A DNA stretch of 64,000 nt from Fervidibacter sinensis. GTDB lineage: Bacteria; Armatimonadota; Fervidibacteria; Fervidibacterales; Fervidibacteraceae. Shown piece by piece: positions 17,241-26,458 of this stretch (within the stretch, counting starts at the first letter, position 1; each line of letters starts with the position of its first letter). The stretch is taken from assembly GCA_032161045.1 (NCBI GenBank), contig JAVHTH010000005.1; one strand, 5' to 3'. Position numbers and translations under genes: made by a program. The notes under the pieces were generated by a model. It was not told the DNA's origin. It made no database searches and worked only from the letters and a program-made list of their open reading frames with translations.

Positions 17241-18724
17241 ACGGTTCCCTTGAAAATTAGCCGAGCAAAATCCGAAATTAGACCCGATGAGAGCAGAGCC
17301 GTTGCCAACAGGAAGTGAAGAGGGAGTGTCACGAGAAGAACCAAAATCCTTACGGCTATGCCAAAAACCGAGAAACGCTTCCACTCCCTTTCGTCCCATT
17401 CCCACAACGACTTTTTGCCTAAAAGGCTGACAACAATTCCCAGCAAAATGAATTTGCCTTTGCTTGGCGAATGGGCTTTGGAAGGGATGATGAGGGCTTG
17501 ACAATGGCTTTTTGCCAACCAAACGACAAGTTGGACAAAACTGTTCAACGGGACATAGGGAGAGCCACTTAGGAACGGTATTACGATATCGGCGACGCCA
17601 TCGCGTTTCAGGTGTAATGCTTGGCTTGGTCTGGCGATTATGGCAATCGGCAAATCCCATCTTTGTCTCGCAGCCTTCGCTACCATCTGCAAAGCGGTTT
17701 TGTCACCTTCGTAAGCGGGGGAGAGCAAAAGGACAAAAGGTTGCACAGGTAGCGAGTCAATTTGTTTCCCTCGCTCTTGACTTTCGTCTGACAAAAAACT
17801 CAACAACTTCGCCAATCGTTCGGTGCTCATTGGTGGTTCAAGATACCTCCGTTTGACAATACCCCACCACTTTGCGAGCAACAGGATTGCTGAAAAGTGA
17901 TAGGTCAAGAACCTGCCGCAAAGAGCCTCAGTTGCGAGCAACTGGAGCAAGTTACCGATTTGCCAACCTAACCATGCAAAGTTTGGTGCATGCAGCAAAT
18001 TGTAAAGCCAAAAGTTGCGAAAGGAGAGCAACTCAAAAAACCATCTGGGTTTGACTTGCCCCGTCTGAGCACCCATATGCCAAACAACGCTTCTTGGCTC
18101 GTAAACGATGCGCCATCCCTTTTGAAGCGCTCTCAAACTCAAATCCACATCCTCAAAGTAAGCGGGCGAAAAGATTGGGTCAAAACCTCCCAAAGCCAAA
18201 AACTTCTTCCGGTCAAAAGCAACGCCGCCACCGGGAGCGTGAAATTGCTCCTCAGGCGCTGTGGCGAGTTTTAACTTCTCCCCATCTCGCTCACAAACGA
18301 CCGATATGAAACCGCCCGATACCACCAAACGGTTTCGGTTAGCAAAGTCAGGCGAACCATCAAAGCGGAGCAATTTCGCTCCGACAGCGAAAACGCTTGG
18401 GTCGTCAAAGTGTTCAAGCATCGGTTCAAGAAAACCTTTTTCGGGCTTCATGTCGTTGTTCAGCAAGACTATGATTTCGTGCTTAGCCGCTAAAGCGCCG
18501 AGATTGTTTGCGACGGAAAAGCCGTAATTTCGCGGGAGAGCAATCAAACGAATTTGAGGGAACCGCACTCGCAAAAATTCTACACTTCCGTCGGTGCTAC
18601 CGTTATCAACGACGATAACTTCATCGCCTTCGCGGACAGCATCAAGCACCGATGGCAAAAATCGCTCCAACAAGTGTTTTCCGTTCCAATTGGCGATGAT
18701 AATGCTTACAGGCTTTGTGCTCAT
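17213..18724 (-). CDS. Glycosyltransferase, GT2 family, with C-terminal extension
   Basis: Residues 1-250 are a GT-A domain: VSIIIANWNGKHLLERFLPS, VIVVDNGSTDGS, NNLGALAAKHEIIVLLNND (DxD-like metal site), GGGVAFDRKKFLALGGFDPIF and YFEDVDLSLRALQKGWRIVY. This is the rhamnosyltransferase-like group. After about residue 260 a membrane-associated region (LGWQIGNLLQLLATEALCG) and a further domain with a C-terminal hydrophobic hairpin (GIAVRILVLLVTLPLHFLLAT) follow; this part has no recognised family. The 503-residue length exceeds the usual 300-350. It probably works with the adjacent GT4 enzymes in cell-surface glycan assembly. Confidence 0.9.
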   Translation of the reverse strand: MSTKPVSIIIANWNGKHLLERFLPSVLDAVREGDEVIVVDNGSTDGSVEFLRVRFPQIRLIALPRNYGFSVANNLGALAAKHEIIVLLNNDMKPEKGFLEPMLEHFDDPSVFAVGAKLLRFDGSPDFANRNRLVVSGGFISVVCERDGEKLKLATAPEEQFHAPGGGVAFDRKKFLALGGFDPIFSPAYFEDVDLSLRALQKGWRIVYEPRSVVWHMGAQTGQVKPRWFFELLSFRNFWLYNLLHAPNFAWLGWQIGNLLQLLATEALCGRFLTYHFSAILLLAKWWGIVKRRYLEPPMSTERLAKLLSFLSDESQERGKQIDSLPVQPFVLLLSPAYEGDKTALQMVAKAARQRWDLPIAIIARPSQALHLKRDGVADIVIPFLSGSPYVPLNSFVQLVVWLAKSHCQALIIPSKAHSPSKGKFILLGIVVSLLGKKSLWEWDEREWKRFSVFGIAVRILVLLVTLPLHFLLATALLSSGLISDFARLIFKGTVQRWDKAFS

Positions 18725-18796
18725 TATTCGTCACCAAACCAAATTGTGGCAAAATTGCGAGTGCAATAGCACAGTAAAGTTTGGGAGTGACGGTGC

Positions 18797-19624
18797 ATGT
18801 TTCTTCGGGCTTTGCAACTTCTCGGTAGGTTCCTTTTTGTGGTCAACTTGGCAAGCATTTGGGTGCTCGTGAGTGAGGGTATAAAGGCATTTTGGGAGTA
18901 TTTGAGGTTGGTTTGGAATGCTTACCTGTGGCGACGAAGCATTTCCCGCTTACCTGCATCGGAGTTAAACTTGCCCGAAGTTTCGTTGAGCGACATTTTG
19001 CCAAACGCGGAATCTTCGTGCATTAACTTACAATACGCCTTGCATCGGACTGGTTCTCTGCCTTTGGAGGAACTGGCAATATTGGCTGTTATTGTCCATT
19101 GTCTTCAGCCGGAACGAATTGTTGAGATAGGCACTGCTGAGGGACGAACGGCTTTGAATCTTGCCCTCAATTCACTCCCTGATGCTGAAATCATCACCCT
19201 TGATTTGCCACCGGAGTTGACTGGTGAACACCGAAAGCACAGCGGTCCGAATTACCGTCAAATGGACATAAAAGAACCCGGCATTTTATTCCGAGACCAT
19301 CCTGTTGCCTCAAAGATCAAGTTGGTGCTCGCAGACTCCACGAAATTTGACTGGACACCTTACGAACGCTCGGTTGACTTCGTTTTCATTGATGGAGCCC
19401 ACGATTACGAAAGCGTCCGCAAGGACTCTGAGAACGCTTTGAGAATCATCCGACCAGGGGGCGTCATTGTGTGGCATGATTATGGGGTCTGGGGAGGTGT
19501 GACTCGCTATCTTGACGAGTTGAGAGCGAAATTCCCTATTGTGCTACTCAAAGGCACGACGCTCGCCTGTCTGAAGGTGACGGAAAATGACCTGCAGAAC
19601 CTTGAAGGAAAGCGCGAAGGTTGA
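18797..19624 (+). CDS. Class I SAM-dependent methyltransferase (Methyltransf_24-like)
   Basis: Residues 95-260 form a Rossmann-type methyltransferase: motif I IVEIGTAEGRTALNLAL, acidic motif II AEIITLDLP, VLADSTKFDW, the family mark VDFVFIDGAHDYESVRKDSE and RPGGVIVWHDYG. The N-terminus has one hydrophobic segment (LLGRFLFVVNLASIWVLVSEG), so the enzyme may be membrane-anchored. It follows the glycosyltransferase block, which suggests a sugar or glycolipid methyl acceptor. Its last 38 bases overlap lpxC. Confidence 0.85.
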   Translation: MFLRALQLLGRFLFVVNLASIWVLVSEGIKAFWEYLRLVWNAYLWRRSISRLPASELNLPEVSLSDILPNAESSCINLQYALHRTGSLPLEELAILAVIVHCLQPERIVEIGTAEGRTALNLALNSLPDAEIITLDLPPELTGEHRKHSGPNYRQMDIKEPGILFRDHPVASKIKLVLADSTKFDWTPYERSVDFVFIDGAHDYESVRKDSENALRIIRPGGVIVWHDYGVWGGVTRYLDELRAKFPIVLLKGTTLACLKVTENDLQNLEGKREG

Positions 19625-20423
19625 TGGCATAGGTTTGCACACCGGTGAAAAATCGGTGGTGTGGCTTCGTCCAGCCGATGCTGGGACGGGAATTTTGTTT
19701 CGCGTCAGCAACGCTCAGGGGAGTGCGACAATCCCTGCTCTGGTGCCTTTTGTATCGGAGACAAAGCGCCGTGTCGTGCTTCAAAAAGACGGAGTTGCGG
19801 TTCAAACGGTTGAGCATTTGCTCGCAACTTGCTTCGGCATGGGTGTAACTGACTTGCTCGTTGAAGTTAATGGGATTGAACTTCCCATTGGTGACGGGAG
19901 CGCAAAAATTTGGGTTGACACTTTTGAAACAGCGGGGATCGTTGACTTGGATGAACCTGTTCCTTCTTTCGTCCCGGGAAAGGTTGCAATTGAACATGAC
20001 GAGGTTGTTGTGACTGTTGAGCCGAGCGATGCTTTTAGTGCCCATTATGTTTTCATGACCAAACACCCGTTAGTGGGTGTTCAAGAAGCGAACTTTGATT
20101 CGCGGACAGGCAGTTTTGCAACGGAAATTGCACCAGCACGAACCTTTGGCTTCTGGGAAGAGGTTCAGCCTTTATGGGAGCAAGGCTTAGCAAAAGGTGG
20201 GAGTTTGGAAAATGCGGTTGTCATTTTCCCTGATCGCTACTCAGTGCCTCTGCGTTTCCCCAACGAACTTGCCCGTCACAAGTTGTTAGACTTAATGGGC
20301 GATTTTATGCTGCTTGGAGTTAGGCTACAGGCGAAGGTTTATGCTCGCTCCAGTGGGCATACACATCATTTTCGGTTGTGCCAAATTTTATGGCAACGGG
20401 TGGAACAGGAGGCGAGAGCGTAA
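19587..20423 (+). CDS. lpxC: UDP-3-O-acyl-N-acetylglucosamine deacetylase LpxC
   Basis: LpxC is the zinc enzyme for the committed step of lipid A synthesis, so the cell is expected to have an LPS-type outer membrane. The 278-residue protein shows DGIGLHTGE at the N-terminus, zinc ligand His in VEHLLATCFGMGV, NGIELPIGDGSA, the zinc pair and catalytic region NELARHKLLDLMGDF, and SSGHTHHF near the end. The ATG at 19587 lies inside the methyltransferase gene, which is consistent with translational coupling. It is stop-start coupled to fabZ. Confidence 0.95.
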   Translation: MTCRTLKESAKVDGIGLHTGEKSVVWLRPADAGTGILFRVSNAQGSATIPALVPFVSETKRRVVLQKDGVAVQTVEHLLATCFGMGVTDLLVEVNGIELPIGDGSAKIWVDTFETAGIVDLDEPVPSFVPGKVAIEHDEVVVTVEPSDAFSAHYVFMTKHPLVGVQEANFDSRTGSFATEIAPARTFGFWEEVQPLWEQGLAKGGSLENAVVIFPDRYSVPLRFPNELARHKLLDLMGDFMLLGVRLQAKVYARSSGHTHHFRLCQILWQRVEQEARA

Positions 20424-20866
20424 TGGTGGAAGCGCCATGCGGTTTGGATGTAAAGCAAATTCAGGAGTTATTGGCTCATCGGTTCCCGTTCCTTTTGGTT
20501 GACAAAGTGACGGAACTTGAACCGGGCAAGAAAGCCATTGGGGTTAAAAATGTGACCATCAACGAGTGGTTTTTTCAAGGTCACTTCCCCAACGAACCGG
20601 TAATGCCCGGTGTGTTGATCTTGGAATGTATGGCTCAGGTCGGTGGCATCGCAATCTTGAGTGCACCTGAAAACAAAGGCTTGACAGGTTACTTGGTTGG
20701 TATAGAAAAGGCGAGATTCCGCCAACCGGTTGTGCCTGGTGACCAATTGGTCATATGCGCGGAAGTAACCGCCATCAGGACAAACATATGCTTCGTCAAG
20801 GCTGAAGCGTTCGTTAATGACAAAATGGTAGCAGAAGCGCAATTGACAATGGCTTTGAGGATGTGA
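20423..20866 (+). CDS. fabZ: 3-hydroxyacyl-[acyl-carrier-protein] dehydratase FabZ
   Basis: FabZ dehydrates 3-hydroxyacyl-ACP in fatty-acid elongation. The 147-residue hot-dog fold protein has LLAHRFPFLLVDKV, the active-site His in FFQGHFPNEPVMPG and the catalytic Glu in VLILECMAQVGG. Its ATG overlaps the lpxC TAA (TAATG), with AGGAGG about 10 bases upstream. The lpxC-fabZ pairing is common because both enzymes compete for the same 3-hydroxyacyl-ACP pool. Confidence 0.95.
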   Translation: MVEAPCGLDVKQIQELLAHRFPFLLVDKVTELEPGKKAIGVKNVTINEWFFQGHFPNEPVMPGVLILECMAQVGGIAILSAPENKGLTGYLVGIEKARFRQPVVPGDQLVICAEVTAIRTNICFVKAEAFVNDKMVAEAQLTMALRM

Positions 20867-20918
20867 GACGGAAATCGTATGCGGTGAGTGCTAAAATGAT
20901 AATTGGCACCTTTTGGTC

Positions 20919-21005
20919 GGAGGGGTTGGGGAGCCAGGTACCCCGCCGGACTTGAAATCCGGGCGCCCCGAAAGGGGTTCGCGGGTTCGAATCCCGCCCC
21001 CTCCG
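20919..21005 (+). tRNA. tRNA-Ser (anticodon UGA)
   Basis: The acceptor arm GGAGGGG (20919-20925) pairs with CCCCTCC (20998-21004). The anticodon stem CCGGA/TCCGG encloses the loop CTTGAAA, giving anticodon TGA. A long class II variable arm (GCCCCGAAAGGGGTT) is present. The T arm is GCGGG-TTCGAAT-CCCGC. The 87-base length fits serine. The discriminator base is G, and the CCA end is not encoded. The anticodon is UGA rather than UCA, so this is not the selenocysteine tRNA. Confidence 0.95.
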
Positions 21006-21059
21006 CTGAACTCGCTAATCCCTACGCCCTAAAAGCACATACCCAATTGGAGGTCAGGA

Positions 21060-21773
21060 GTGTGGAAGAATGTGAACGAGGAAACTAAGGCTCGTTGGAC
21101 ATTGAAGGATTTGCCGCCGGAAATTCGCCCCCGTGAACGCCTTGCCAAAGACGGGGAACGCTCCCTTTCTGACGCCGAACTCCTTGCTATCATCTTGAGA
21201 ACTGGAAACCAAAACGAGACCGCTTTGGAGTTGGCTCAAAGGTTGCTCTACCAGTTCGGTGGATTACAAGGGTTGCATCAGTGCTCTTTAGCGGAACTCG
21301 CTGAAGTTAAAGGTGTTGGAATGGCGAAAGCGTGTCAAATCAAAGCAGCGATGGAGATAGGAAGGCGAACTTTTGAAACCGGACGCTCCGAAAAGTTTAC
21401 AATCCGCTCCCCTGCCGATGTCGCTCGTTTACTCATGTCGGAGATGCGTTATCTTGACAGAGAACATTTGAGGGTAGTTCTGCTCAGCACCAGAAACACT
21501 GTGCTTGATGTCGTGACCGTTTCTGTCGGCACTTTGAATGCATCTTTGGCTCATCCGCGCGAGTGTTTTAAAGAAGCGATCCGACAGAGCGCAGCAGCGG
21601 TCATTTTCGTCCACAACCACCCGAGCGGAGACCCTGCACCAAGCCCGGAAGATGTATCGTTGACGCGACAACTTGTAGAAGCGGGGAAATTGCTAGGCAT
21701 TGAGGTGTTAGACCATGTTATCATTGGCGATGGAGTGTTCGTGAGCCTAAAAGAACGGGGATTGATGCCGTGA
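21060..21773 (+). CDS. radC: RadC family JAB/MPN-domain protein
   Basis: RadC proteins (formerly linked to DNA repair, true role unsettled) have an N-terminal helix-hairpin-helix-like region (LAEVKGVGMAKACQIKAAMEIG) and a C-terminal JAB1/MPN metalloprotease-like domain. Both are present. The metal motif reads FVHNHPSGDPAPSPED (H-x-H-x7-S-x2-D pattern). The 237-residue length is normal. The GTG at 21060 is used with GGAGG 6 bases before it; a second GTG at 21072 is possible. It lies between tRNA-Ser and mreB. Confidence 0.93.
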   Translation: MWKNVNEETKARWTLKDLPPEIRPRERLAKDGERSLSDAELLAIILRTGNQNETALELAQRLLYQFGGLQGLHQCSLAELAEVKGVGMAKACQIKAAMEIGRRTFETGRSEKFTIRSPADVARLLMSEMRYLDREHLRVVLLSTRNTVLDVVTVSVGTLNASLAHPRECFKEAIRQSAAAVIFVHNHPSGDPAPSPEDVSLTRQLVEAGKLLGIEVLDHVIIGDGVFVSLKERGLMP

Positions 21774-21787
21774 GGAGGGATTGACAA

Positions 21788-22825
21788 ATGCTTTATGCAG
21801 TCCGGAAATTGTTGAGTGGTTTCTCGCGAAACTTGGGTATTGACCTTGGAACCGCCAACACTCTCGTCTACATGCAAGGGAAGGGTATCATGCTGCGAGA
21901 GCCGTCAGTTATCGCAGTTGATACCGAGACTGGGAGGATCTGCGCTGTCGGGGAAGAAGCCAAAAGGATGGTTGGGAGAACCCCGGGGAGAATCGTTGCC
22001 CAACGCCCGCTCAAGGACGGAACAATCGCCGATTACGACACGACTTTAAAAATGCTCAGTTACTTCATGCACCGAGTTCACCGCCGACGCTACATGGTCT
22101 ATCCACGAGTCGTCATTGGAATACCGTCAGGTGCGACCGAAGTTGAAAGGCGAGCCGTCATTCAAGCGGCGAAAGAAGCCGGTGCTATTGAGGCTTATGT
22201 CGTTGAGGAATCTTTGGCTGCTGCTATCGGAGCAGGTTTGCCCGTCAATGAACCCGTCGGGAACATGGTTGTGGACATAGGTGGAGGCAGCACAGAAGTT
22301 GCGGTCATCTCTTTGGGCGGGATTGTGGTTGCTAACACGATCCGAATTGCAGGTGACGAAATTGACGAAGCGATCATGAACTATGTCCGAAGAGCCTACA
22401 ACTTGCTCATCGGCGAAAGGACCGCAGAGGAAATCAAAATCCGAATTGGCTCGGCTTACCCTTTGGAAAAAGAACTGCAAATGGAAGTAAGAGGACGGGA
22501 CTTAGTAACCGGGCTGCCGAAGAGCGTTGTGCTGCGAAGTGAGGAAATTAGAGAAGCCATCTCAGAGCCTATCAACCAAATCGTTGATGTTGTCAAGTTG
22601 ACGCTGGAGCAAACTCCACCCGAACTTGCAGCCGACATTATGGACCGAGGCATCGTCCTATGCGGCGGTGGCGCTTTGTTGCGCGGGCTTGACAAATTGC
22701 TCAGGCAGGAAACCGGCACCCCTGTCTACATCGCCGAAGACCCGATGAGTTGCGTCGCGTTGGGTGCGGGGCGAATGGTTGAAGACGAACTTTTCTACCG
22801 AGCGTTGAACGGACGAAATGCGTAA
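21788..22825 (+). CDS. mreB: Rod shape-determining protein MreB
   Basis: MreB is the bacterial actin that guides side-wall peptidoglycan synthesis. The 345-residue protein has the phosphate-1 loop NLGIDLGTANTLVY, the MreB-specific VVIGIPSGATEVERRAV, phosphate-2 NMVVDIGGGSTEVAVISLGG and adenosine motif GIVLCGGGALLRGLDKLL. GAGGAGGG precedes the ATG. It is followed after 18 bases by mreC, in the conserved mreBC order. Confidence 0.97.
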   Translation: MLYAVRKLLSGFSRNLGIDLGTANTLVYMQGKGIMLREPSVIAVDTETGRICAVGEEAKRMVGRTPGRIVAQRPLKDGTIADYDTTLKMLSYFMHRVHRRRYMVYPRVVIGIPSGATEVERRAVIQAAKEAGAIEAYVVEESLAAAIGAGLPVNEPVGNMVVDIGGGSTEVAVISLGGIVVANTIRIAGDEIDEAIMNYVRRAYNLLIGERTAEEIKIRIGSAYPLEKELQMEVRGRDLVTGLPKSVVLRSEEIREAISEPINQIVDVVKLTLEQTPPELAADIMDRGIVLCGGGALLRGLDKLLRQETGTPVYIAEDPMSCVALGAGRMVEDELFYRALNGRNA

Positions 22826-22843
22826 TGTGCTGAGGCGAACGCG

Positions 22844-23686
22844 ATGGCAGTGCGTAGAAGTGCATCCCGCTCACAATTTGCGGTTTTGAAAGCCTTCATG
22901 TGGGGAGTGACTTTTAGCATCTTCCTGCTGTTGGCTATCTTTGGAGGGCGAACCTTGTTAGCGATGCCTACGGATGTAATCAGCGCCGGCGCGGTCAAAC
23001 TTGTGTCGGCAATTTCGCGCTTTTGGAGCAATTTGTCGCTCCTGCCAAAACAAATCCTGCGATTTCGCGAAGTAAATCGGGATTTGAGCCAACTGCAATC
23101 GCGGTTGTCACAACTTCAAGCGGAACAATGGCGAGTTCAGGAACTGATTGAAGAAAACCACAGGCTCAGGAAATTGCTTGGGCTCGCCAGCGACCTCGCT
23201 CAACCTTACACGGCAGCAGAAGTGATTGCCATAGGCGGTAGTAACTGGTTTCACACGATCGTGATAAACAAAGGCAGCCAAGAGGGCATCCCTCAAGGTG
23301 CACCTGTGATCTATCACGATGGCTTGGTGGGTCGCGTGTGGGAGGTCCGCTCCCACCACAGCATCGTCCTGTTGCTCACCGACCGCCATAGCGCTGTGGG
23401 TGTGTCGTTGACCGAACATCAGGGAGTTTACGGGATTGTCAAAGGGACAGGGAGGAGGTTGTGCGAATTGGTGCATTTATCCCGACATGTTGTGCCCCGA
23501 AAAGGCGAAGTATTGATCACTTCAGGTTTGGGTGGAGTTTTCCCGAAAGGGATTCCTGTTGGTGAAGTGGTTTCTGTAAGCACCACTACCGAACCGCCAA
23601 CGGTGAAGGTCAAACCGTTCCTTCAAGTGGATGAATTGCGTGAGGTCATTGTCTTGACAAAACTACCTCCTACTGTCAACCAATGA
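22844..23686 (+). CDS. mreC: Rod shape-determining protein MreC
   Basis: MreC is a bitopic inner-membrane protein of the elongasome. The 280-residue sequence has one N-terminal membrane helix (AFMWGVTFSIFLLLAIFGG), a coiled coil (EVNRDLSQLQSRLSQLQAEQ) and the double beta-barrel periplasmic domain (AEVIAIGGSNWFHTIVINKG, VIYHDGLVGRVWEV, VLLLTDRHSAVGVSL). The usual partner mreD does not follow. Instead the convergent uppP gene overlaps its last 11 bases. Confidence 0.95.
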   Translation: MAVRRSASRSQFAVLKAFMWGVTFSIFLLLAIFGGRTLLAMPTDVISAGAVKLVSAISRFWSNLSLLPKQILRFREVNRDLSQLQSRLSQLQAEQWRVQELIEENHRLRKLLGLASDLAQPYTAAEVIAIGGSNWFHTIVINKGSQEGIPQGAPVIYHDGLVGRVWEVRSHHSIVLLLTDRHSAVGVSLTEHQGVYGIVKGTGRRLCELVHLSRHVVPRKGEVLITSGLGGVFPKGIPVGEVVSVSTTTEPPTVKVKPFLQVDELREVIVLTKLPPTVNQ

Positions 23687-24455
23687 ACCATGCAACGATG
23701 GAAACCAAGACACAATAGGCGCTGAACCAACGCAACTTCGCCAGTTGGACAGCCTTCAATGTCCAATGAATTGCTAACATTCCCATCCCAAAGGCTACCA
23801 AAGTTGCAAAAAGCAATGCCGCTGCTCCGATTTGTATCCCGGCAATATCCTTCGCTTCCAGCAGGTTGGCTCCCAACATTGCGGGTATACCGACCACAAA
23901 GGCGAACCTTCCCGCTTGTTCCTTACTCAAGCCGCAAAAAAGCCCAGCGGCGATTGTTGCCCCAGAACGGGACAAACCCGGGAAAACTGCCAATCCCTGA
24001 GCGATGCCTACTATAAGGGCACGCCACCAAACCAGTTTGTGTTCATCTTGTCTTCGTTTCCCAACCTGTTCGCTGGAAAAGAGCAAGAACGCAGTTATCA
24101 AAAGAAACAAAGCCACAAACCTTATGGAACCGAACGCTTGTTCTACCTTCTCCTCCAATGAAAGTGCAATCGCTGCTGTTGCGAAGTTAGCGAGGATGAC
24201 ATAACCGAGCAACTTTAACCCATCTTTGTCGCCTTTCATCGCACCACGAACCATCAACGCTATTTCCTCGTGGAAGTAGACAATTAGTGCCAGTAGCGTC
24301 CCAAGGTGAAGGAAAACGGCGACCGACAACCGAACTTCTTCAGGAACTTTGAGCCAATGTTCAATTAGCGCCAGATGCCCGCTGCTTGAAACGGGCAGAA
24401 ATTCTGTCAAGCCTTGAACGATAGCCAAAAGGAGAAGTTGAAACAGGTCCAACAT
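23676..24455 (-). CDS. uppP: Undecaprenyl-diphosphatase UppP (BacA)
   Basis: UppP removes a phosphate from undecaprenyl diphosphate so the lipid carrier can be reused for cell-wall synthesis. The membrane protein of about 259 residues keeps both active-site segments, IVQGLTEFLPVSSSGHLAL and FPGLSRSGATIAAGL, and has 7-8 hydrophobic helices. The ATG at 24455 is used, with GGAAGGG just upstream; a GTG at 24461 is less likely. It overlaps mreC at its end and follows pdxT closely on the same strand. Confidence 0.95.
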   Translation of the reverse strand: MLDLFQLLLLAIVQGLTEFLPVSSSGHLALIEHWLKVPEEVRLSVAVFLHLGTLLALIVYFHEEIALMVRGAMKGDKDGLKLLGYVILANFATAAIALSLEEKVEQAFGSIRFVALFLLITAFLLFSSEQVGKRRQDEHKLVWWRALIVGIAQGLAVFPGLSRSGATIAAGLFCGLSKEQAGRFAFVVGIPAMLGANLLEAKDIAGIQIGAAALLFATLVAFGMGMLAIHWTLKAVQLAKLRWFSAYCVLVSIVAWFIG

Positions 24456-24477
24456 CCTCACCCTTCCTCAGGTGCTG

Positions 24478-25047
24478 TTAACTTTGACATAATTGCAAGA
24501 AGTAACGATGGATACGGGTATCGTCGGTTAACTCAGGGTGGAAGGTTGTGGCGATCACATTGCCTTGCTGGACGAAAACAGGTTTACCGTCCAGTTCCGC
24601 TAAAACTTCAACACCTTCGCCAACTGCTTCAATGACCGGTGCCCGAATAAATACACCACGCACTGGCACTTCGCCAAATTTGGGCACAAATATATCAGCC
24701 TCAAAACTATCCTTTTGCCGACCGTAAGCGTTGCGGTTAATAACAATGTCAAGGACGCCGATTCGCGGTTGATCGCTCTCAAGGATCGTCTTCGCCAAAA
24801 CGATCGCACCAGCGCAAGTCCCGAAAACTGGCAACCCTTCCTCTATTTGCTCACGCAGAGCATCAAAGAGCCCGTAACGGGTACCGACTATCCCCAAAGT
24901 GGTGCTCTCACCGCCAGGGATGATAACGCCATCAACACCTTCAAGGTCTTCCGGCAACCGAACACCTTTCGTTTTGACATTCAACCTGTGAAGCATGTCC
25001 ATATGTTCAGCAAAATCACCCTGAATTGTCACAACACCGATAAGCAT
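24478..25047 (-). CDS. pdxT: Pyridoxal 5'-phosphate synthase glutaminase subunit PdxT
   Basis: PdxT is the class I glutaminase that supplies ammonia to PdxS for PLP synthesis. The 189-residue protein has IGVVTIQGDFAEHMDMLHRL, the PGGESTT loop, the nucleophile Cys in FGTCAGAIVLA and the His-Glu pair in ATTFHPELTDD. PdxS is not adjacent, which is unusual since pdxST often form an operon; it must be elsewhere if the pathway is complete. It lies 91 bases downstream of cmr6 on the same strand, so some read-through from the CRISPR operon is possible. Confidence 0.95.
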   Translation of the reverse strand: MLIGVVTIQGDFAEHMDMLHRLNVKTKGVRLPEDLEGVDGVIIPGGESTTLGIVGTRYGLFDALREQIEEGLPVFGTCAGAIVLAKTILESDQPRIGVLDIVINRNAYGRQKDSFEADIFVPKFGEVPVRGVFIRAPVIEAVGEGVEVLAELDGKPVFVQQGNVIATTFHPELTDDTRIHRYFLQLCQS

Positions 25048-25138
25048 TGATGATCACCTCGTGCACCGCTGAAGGTCGTGAGTCTTCGCAAAGAGTTATT
25101 TTGCTGCAGGATGAAGGTGAATGGGTGGGGAGTTTCCC

Positions 25139-25978
25139 TTAAGGCTGGCGGCAACTTGAAGCGATTTCCCAATAACCATAATCGGCACTCGTTTTCGCAC
25201 CAATGCCAAGTTCAGCCAATGCACCCCTGAGCCATCTCTCAGTTATGGGAAGCAAATTTACCGCATCTTTCGTGCGAGCAGCAATCGCAAACAAGTAAGG
25301 CGTTCCGCTTACGGTCAGGAAAAAGACAGGATTCGGCGATTGCCAATCCGATGGCGATTTCTTGCCACCTTCCCGGTAATAGTCGGGATAGTGTGGGTTC
25401 ATGATGTCAAGTTCAAACTTGGGTGCTTCAATTGGCACAGCATCCAAAAACACGATTTTGCCTGCCTGCTCCGTTGTGCCGAAGATGGCGATGAACTCTG
25501 GGTCGTTTTCGCTTTTGCCTTCAATTAATTGCGCATACGCCCTTGCTGCCCCTTTAAGCCCGCTTGCAGGAATTATTGGCAAGCCAAAAATGCGGTGGAG
25601 CGTTATACCTGTTTCCAAAACATGCGCTGCTCCCAGACCGACGACGAAACGCCAAACAGGATTTGCTTCAAATTGGCGAACTTCAAAGCCTCGTTGCCGA
25701 TACCAGTGAAGTAGTGCTTTGTGGCGCTGTTTCAGGAAATCCAAAATTTCACGAAGTTTTTGTTGCTGTGCTAACTCAAAAACCTTTTTCCGCTGTTTTG
25801 CATCCTGTGTCAGTTCCCACTTTTCGTTGGCAGGCAAATATCTGTCAAGCCATAAGCCGATGTTTTGGCAACGATTGCCACTATCGGCAACCCTAACTGT
25901 ATCGGATGGCAAAGGTAAGCGTATCGCTTGTTGTTGCTGTTCACGAACCCTGCGGTTTTCAGATTGCCTTCTTCCCAT
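25139..25978 (-). CDS. cmr6: Type III-B CRISPR RAMP protein Cmr6
   Basis: Cmr6 is a Cas7-like RAMP subunit that caps the Cmr effector filament. The sequence of about 279 residues has the Cmr6 pattern: FVVGLGAAHVLETGITLHRI, the glycine-rich IPASGLKGAARAYAQ, AIFGTTEQAGKIVFLDAVP and a C-terminal LGIGAKTSADYGYW. The first 45 residues are Arg/Gln-rich and probably flexible. Its ATG at 25978 overlaps the cmr5 TGA (TGATG). It is the last gene of the cmr operon. Confidence 0.93.
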   Translation of the reverse strand: MGRRQSENRRVREQQQQAIRLPLPSDTVRVADSGNRCQNIGLWLDRYLPANEKWELTQDAKQRKKVFELAQQQKLREILDFLKQRHKALLHWYRQRGFEVRQFEANPVWRFVVGLGAAHVLETGITLHRIFGLPIIPASGLKGAARAYAQLIEGKSENDPEFIAIFGTTEQAGKIVFLDAVPIEAPKFELDIMNPHYPDYYREGGKKSPSDWQSPNPVFFLTVSGTPYLFAIAARTKDAVNLLPITERWLRGALAELGIGAKTSADYGYWEIASSCRQP

Positions 25979-26361
25979 CACCCCTCACCGCCTTTCGGCA
26001 ACACTGCCTCAGCGAAACGCTTGAGCCATTGCAAAAGCGCCAGCGCCTCCATTGTGGCAAGACGATATTGTTTGCTGTTAGCAGAGTTGACAATCCACTC
26101 AAGCAGGTCGCTGTTGTCAATATTCAATCGCCTCCTCAACCATTCGTTCAAATGGCGATAAAGTTCAACAAAATGTCTTCGGTCTGGTTTTGAGCGTAAA
26201 AACGCCAGAGTTTGTCCTAAACCGTTGGTCAAAATGAGTGAAGGTGTTTTGACAGCAATGGTTCGGTAATCGCCAGCAAAAGGTTTGTCTTTCACCTCAT
26301 TCACACACTGCCAAGCGTGGTTTGCTCTCTCTTGTTCAATCGTTCGCATTGCCGACGGCAT
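25978..26361 (-). CDS. cmr5: Type III-B CRISPR small subunit Cmr5
   Basis: Cmr5 is the small helical subunit of the Cmr complex. The 127-residue protein has the typical start RTIEQERANHAWQCVNEVK, LTNGLGQTLAFLRSK and a C-terminal helix ending WLKRFAEAVLP. It is stop-start coupled to cmr6. The upstream neighbour is a membrane protein gene, which interrupts the usual cmr4-cmr5 adjacency. Confidence 0.92.
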   Translation of the reverse strand: MPSAMRTIEQERANHAWQCVNEVKDKPFAGDYRTIAVKTPSLILTNGLGQTLAFLRSKPDRRHFVELYRHLNEWLRRRLNIDNSDLLEWIVNSANSKQYRLATMEALALLQWLKRFAEAVLPKGGEG

Positions 26362-26458
26362 TTTTCATCACCTCTCAAATGGGGAGTTTCTATCACGCGC
26401 TTTTCATTACCTAAGTTGTTTCTTCGCTCAATTCCACGAGCAAATTCGGCATTCCGTC

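Noticed and set aside
20919..21005. tRNA-Sec, suggested by the long variable arm and the selenoproteins
   Set aside because: The anticodon is UGA (reads UCA, serine), the acceptor/T-arm lengths are 7 and 5, and all features fit tRNA-Ser.
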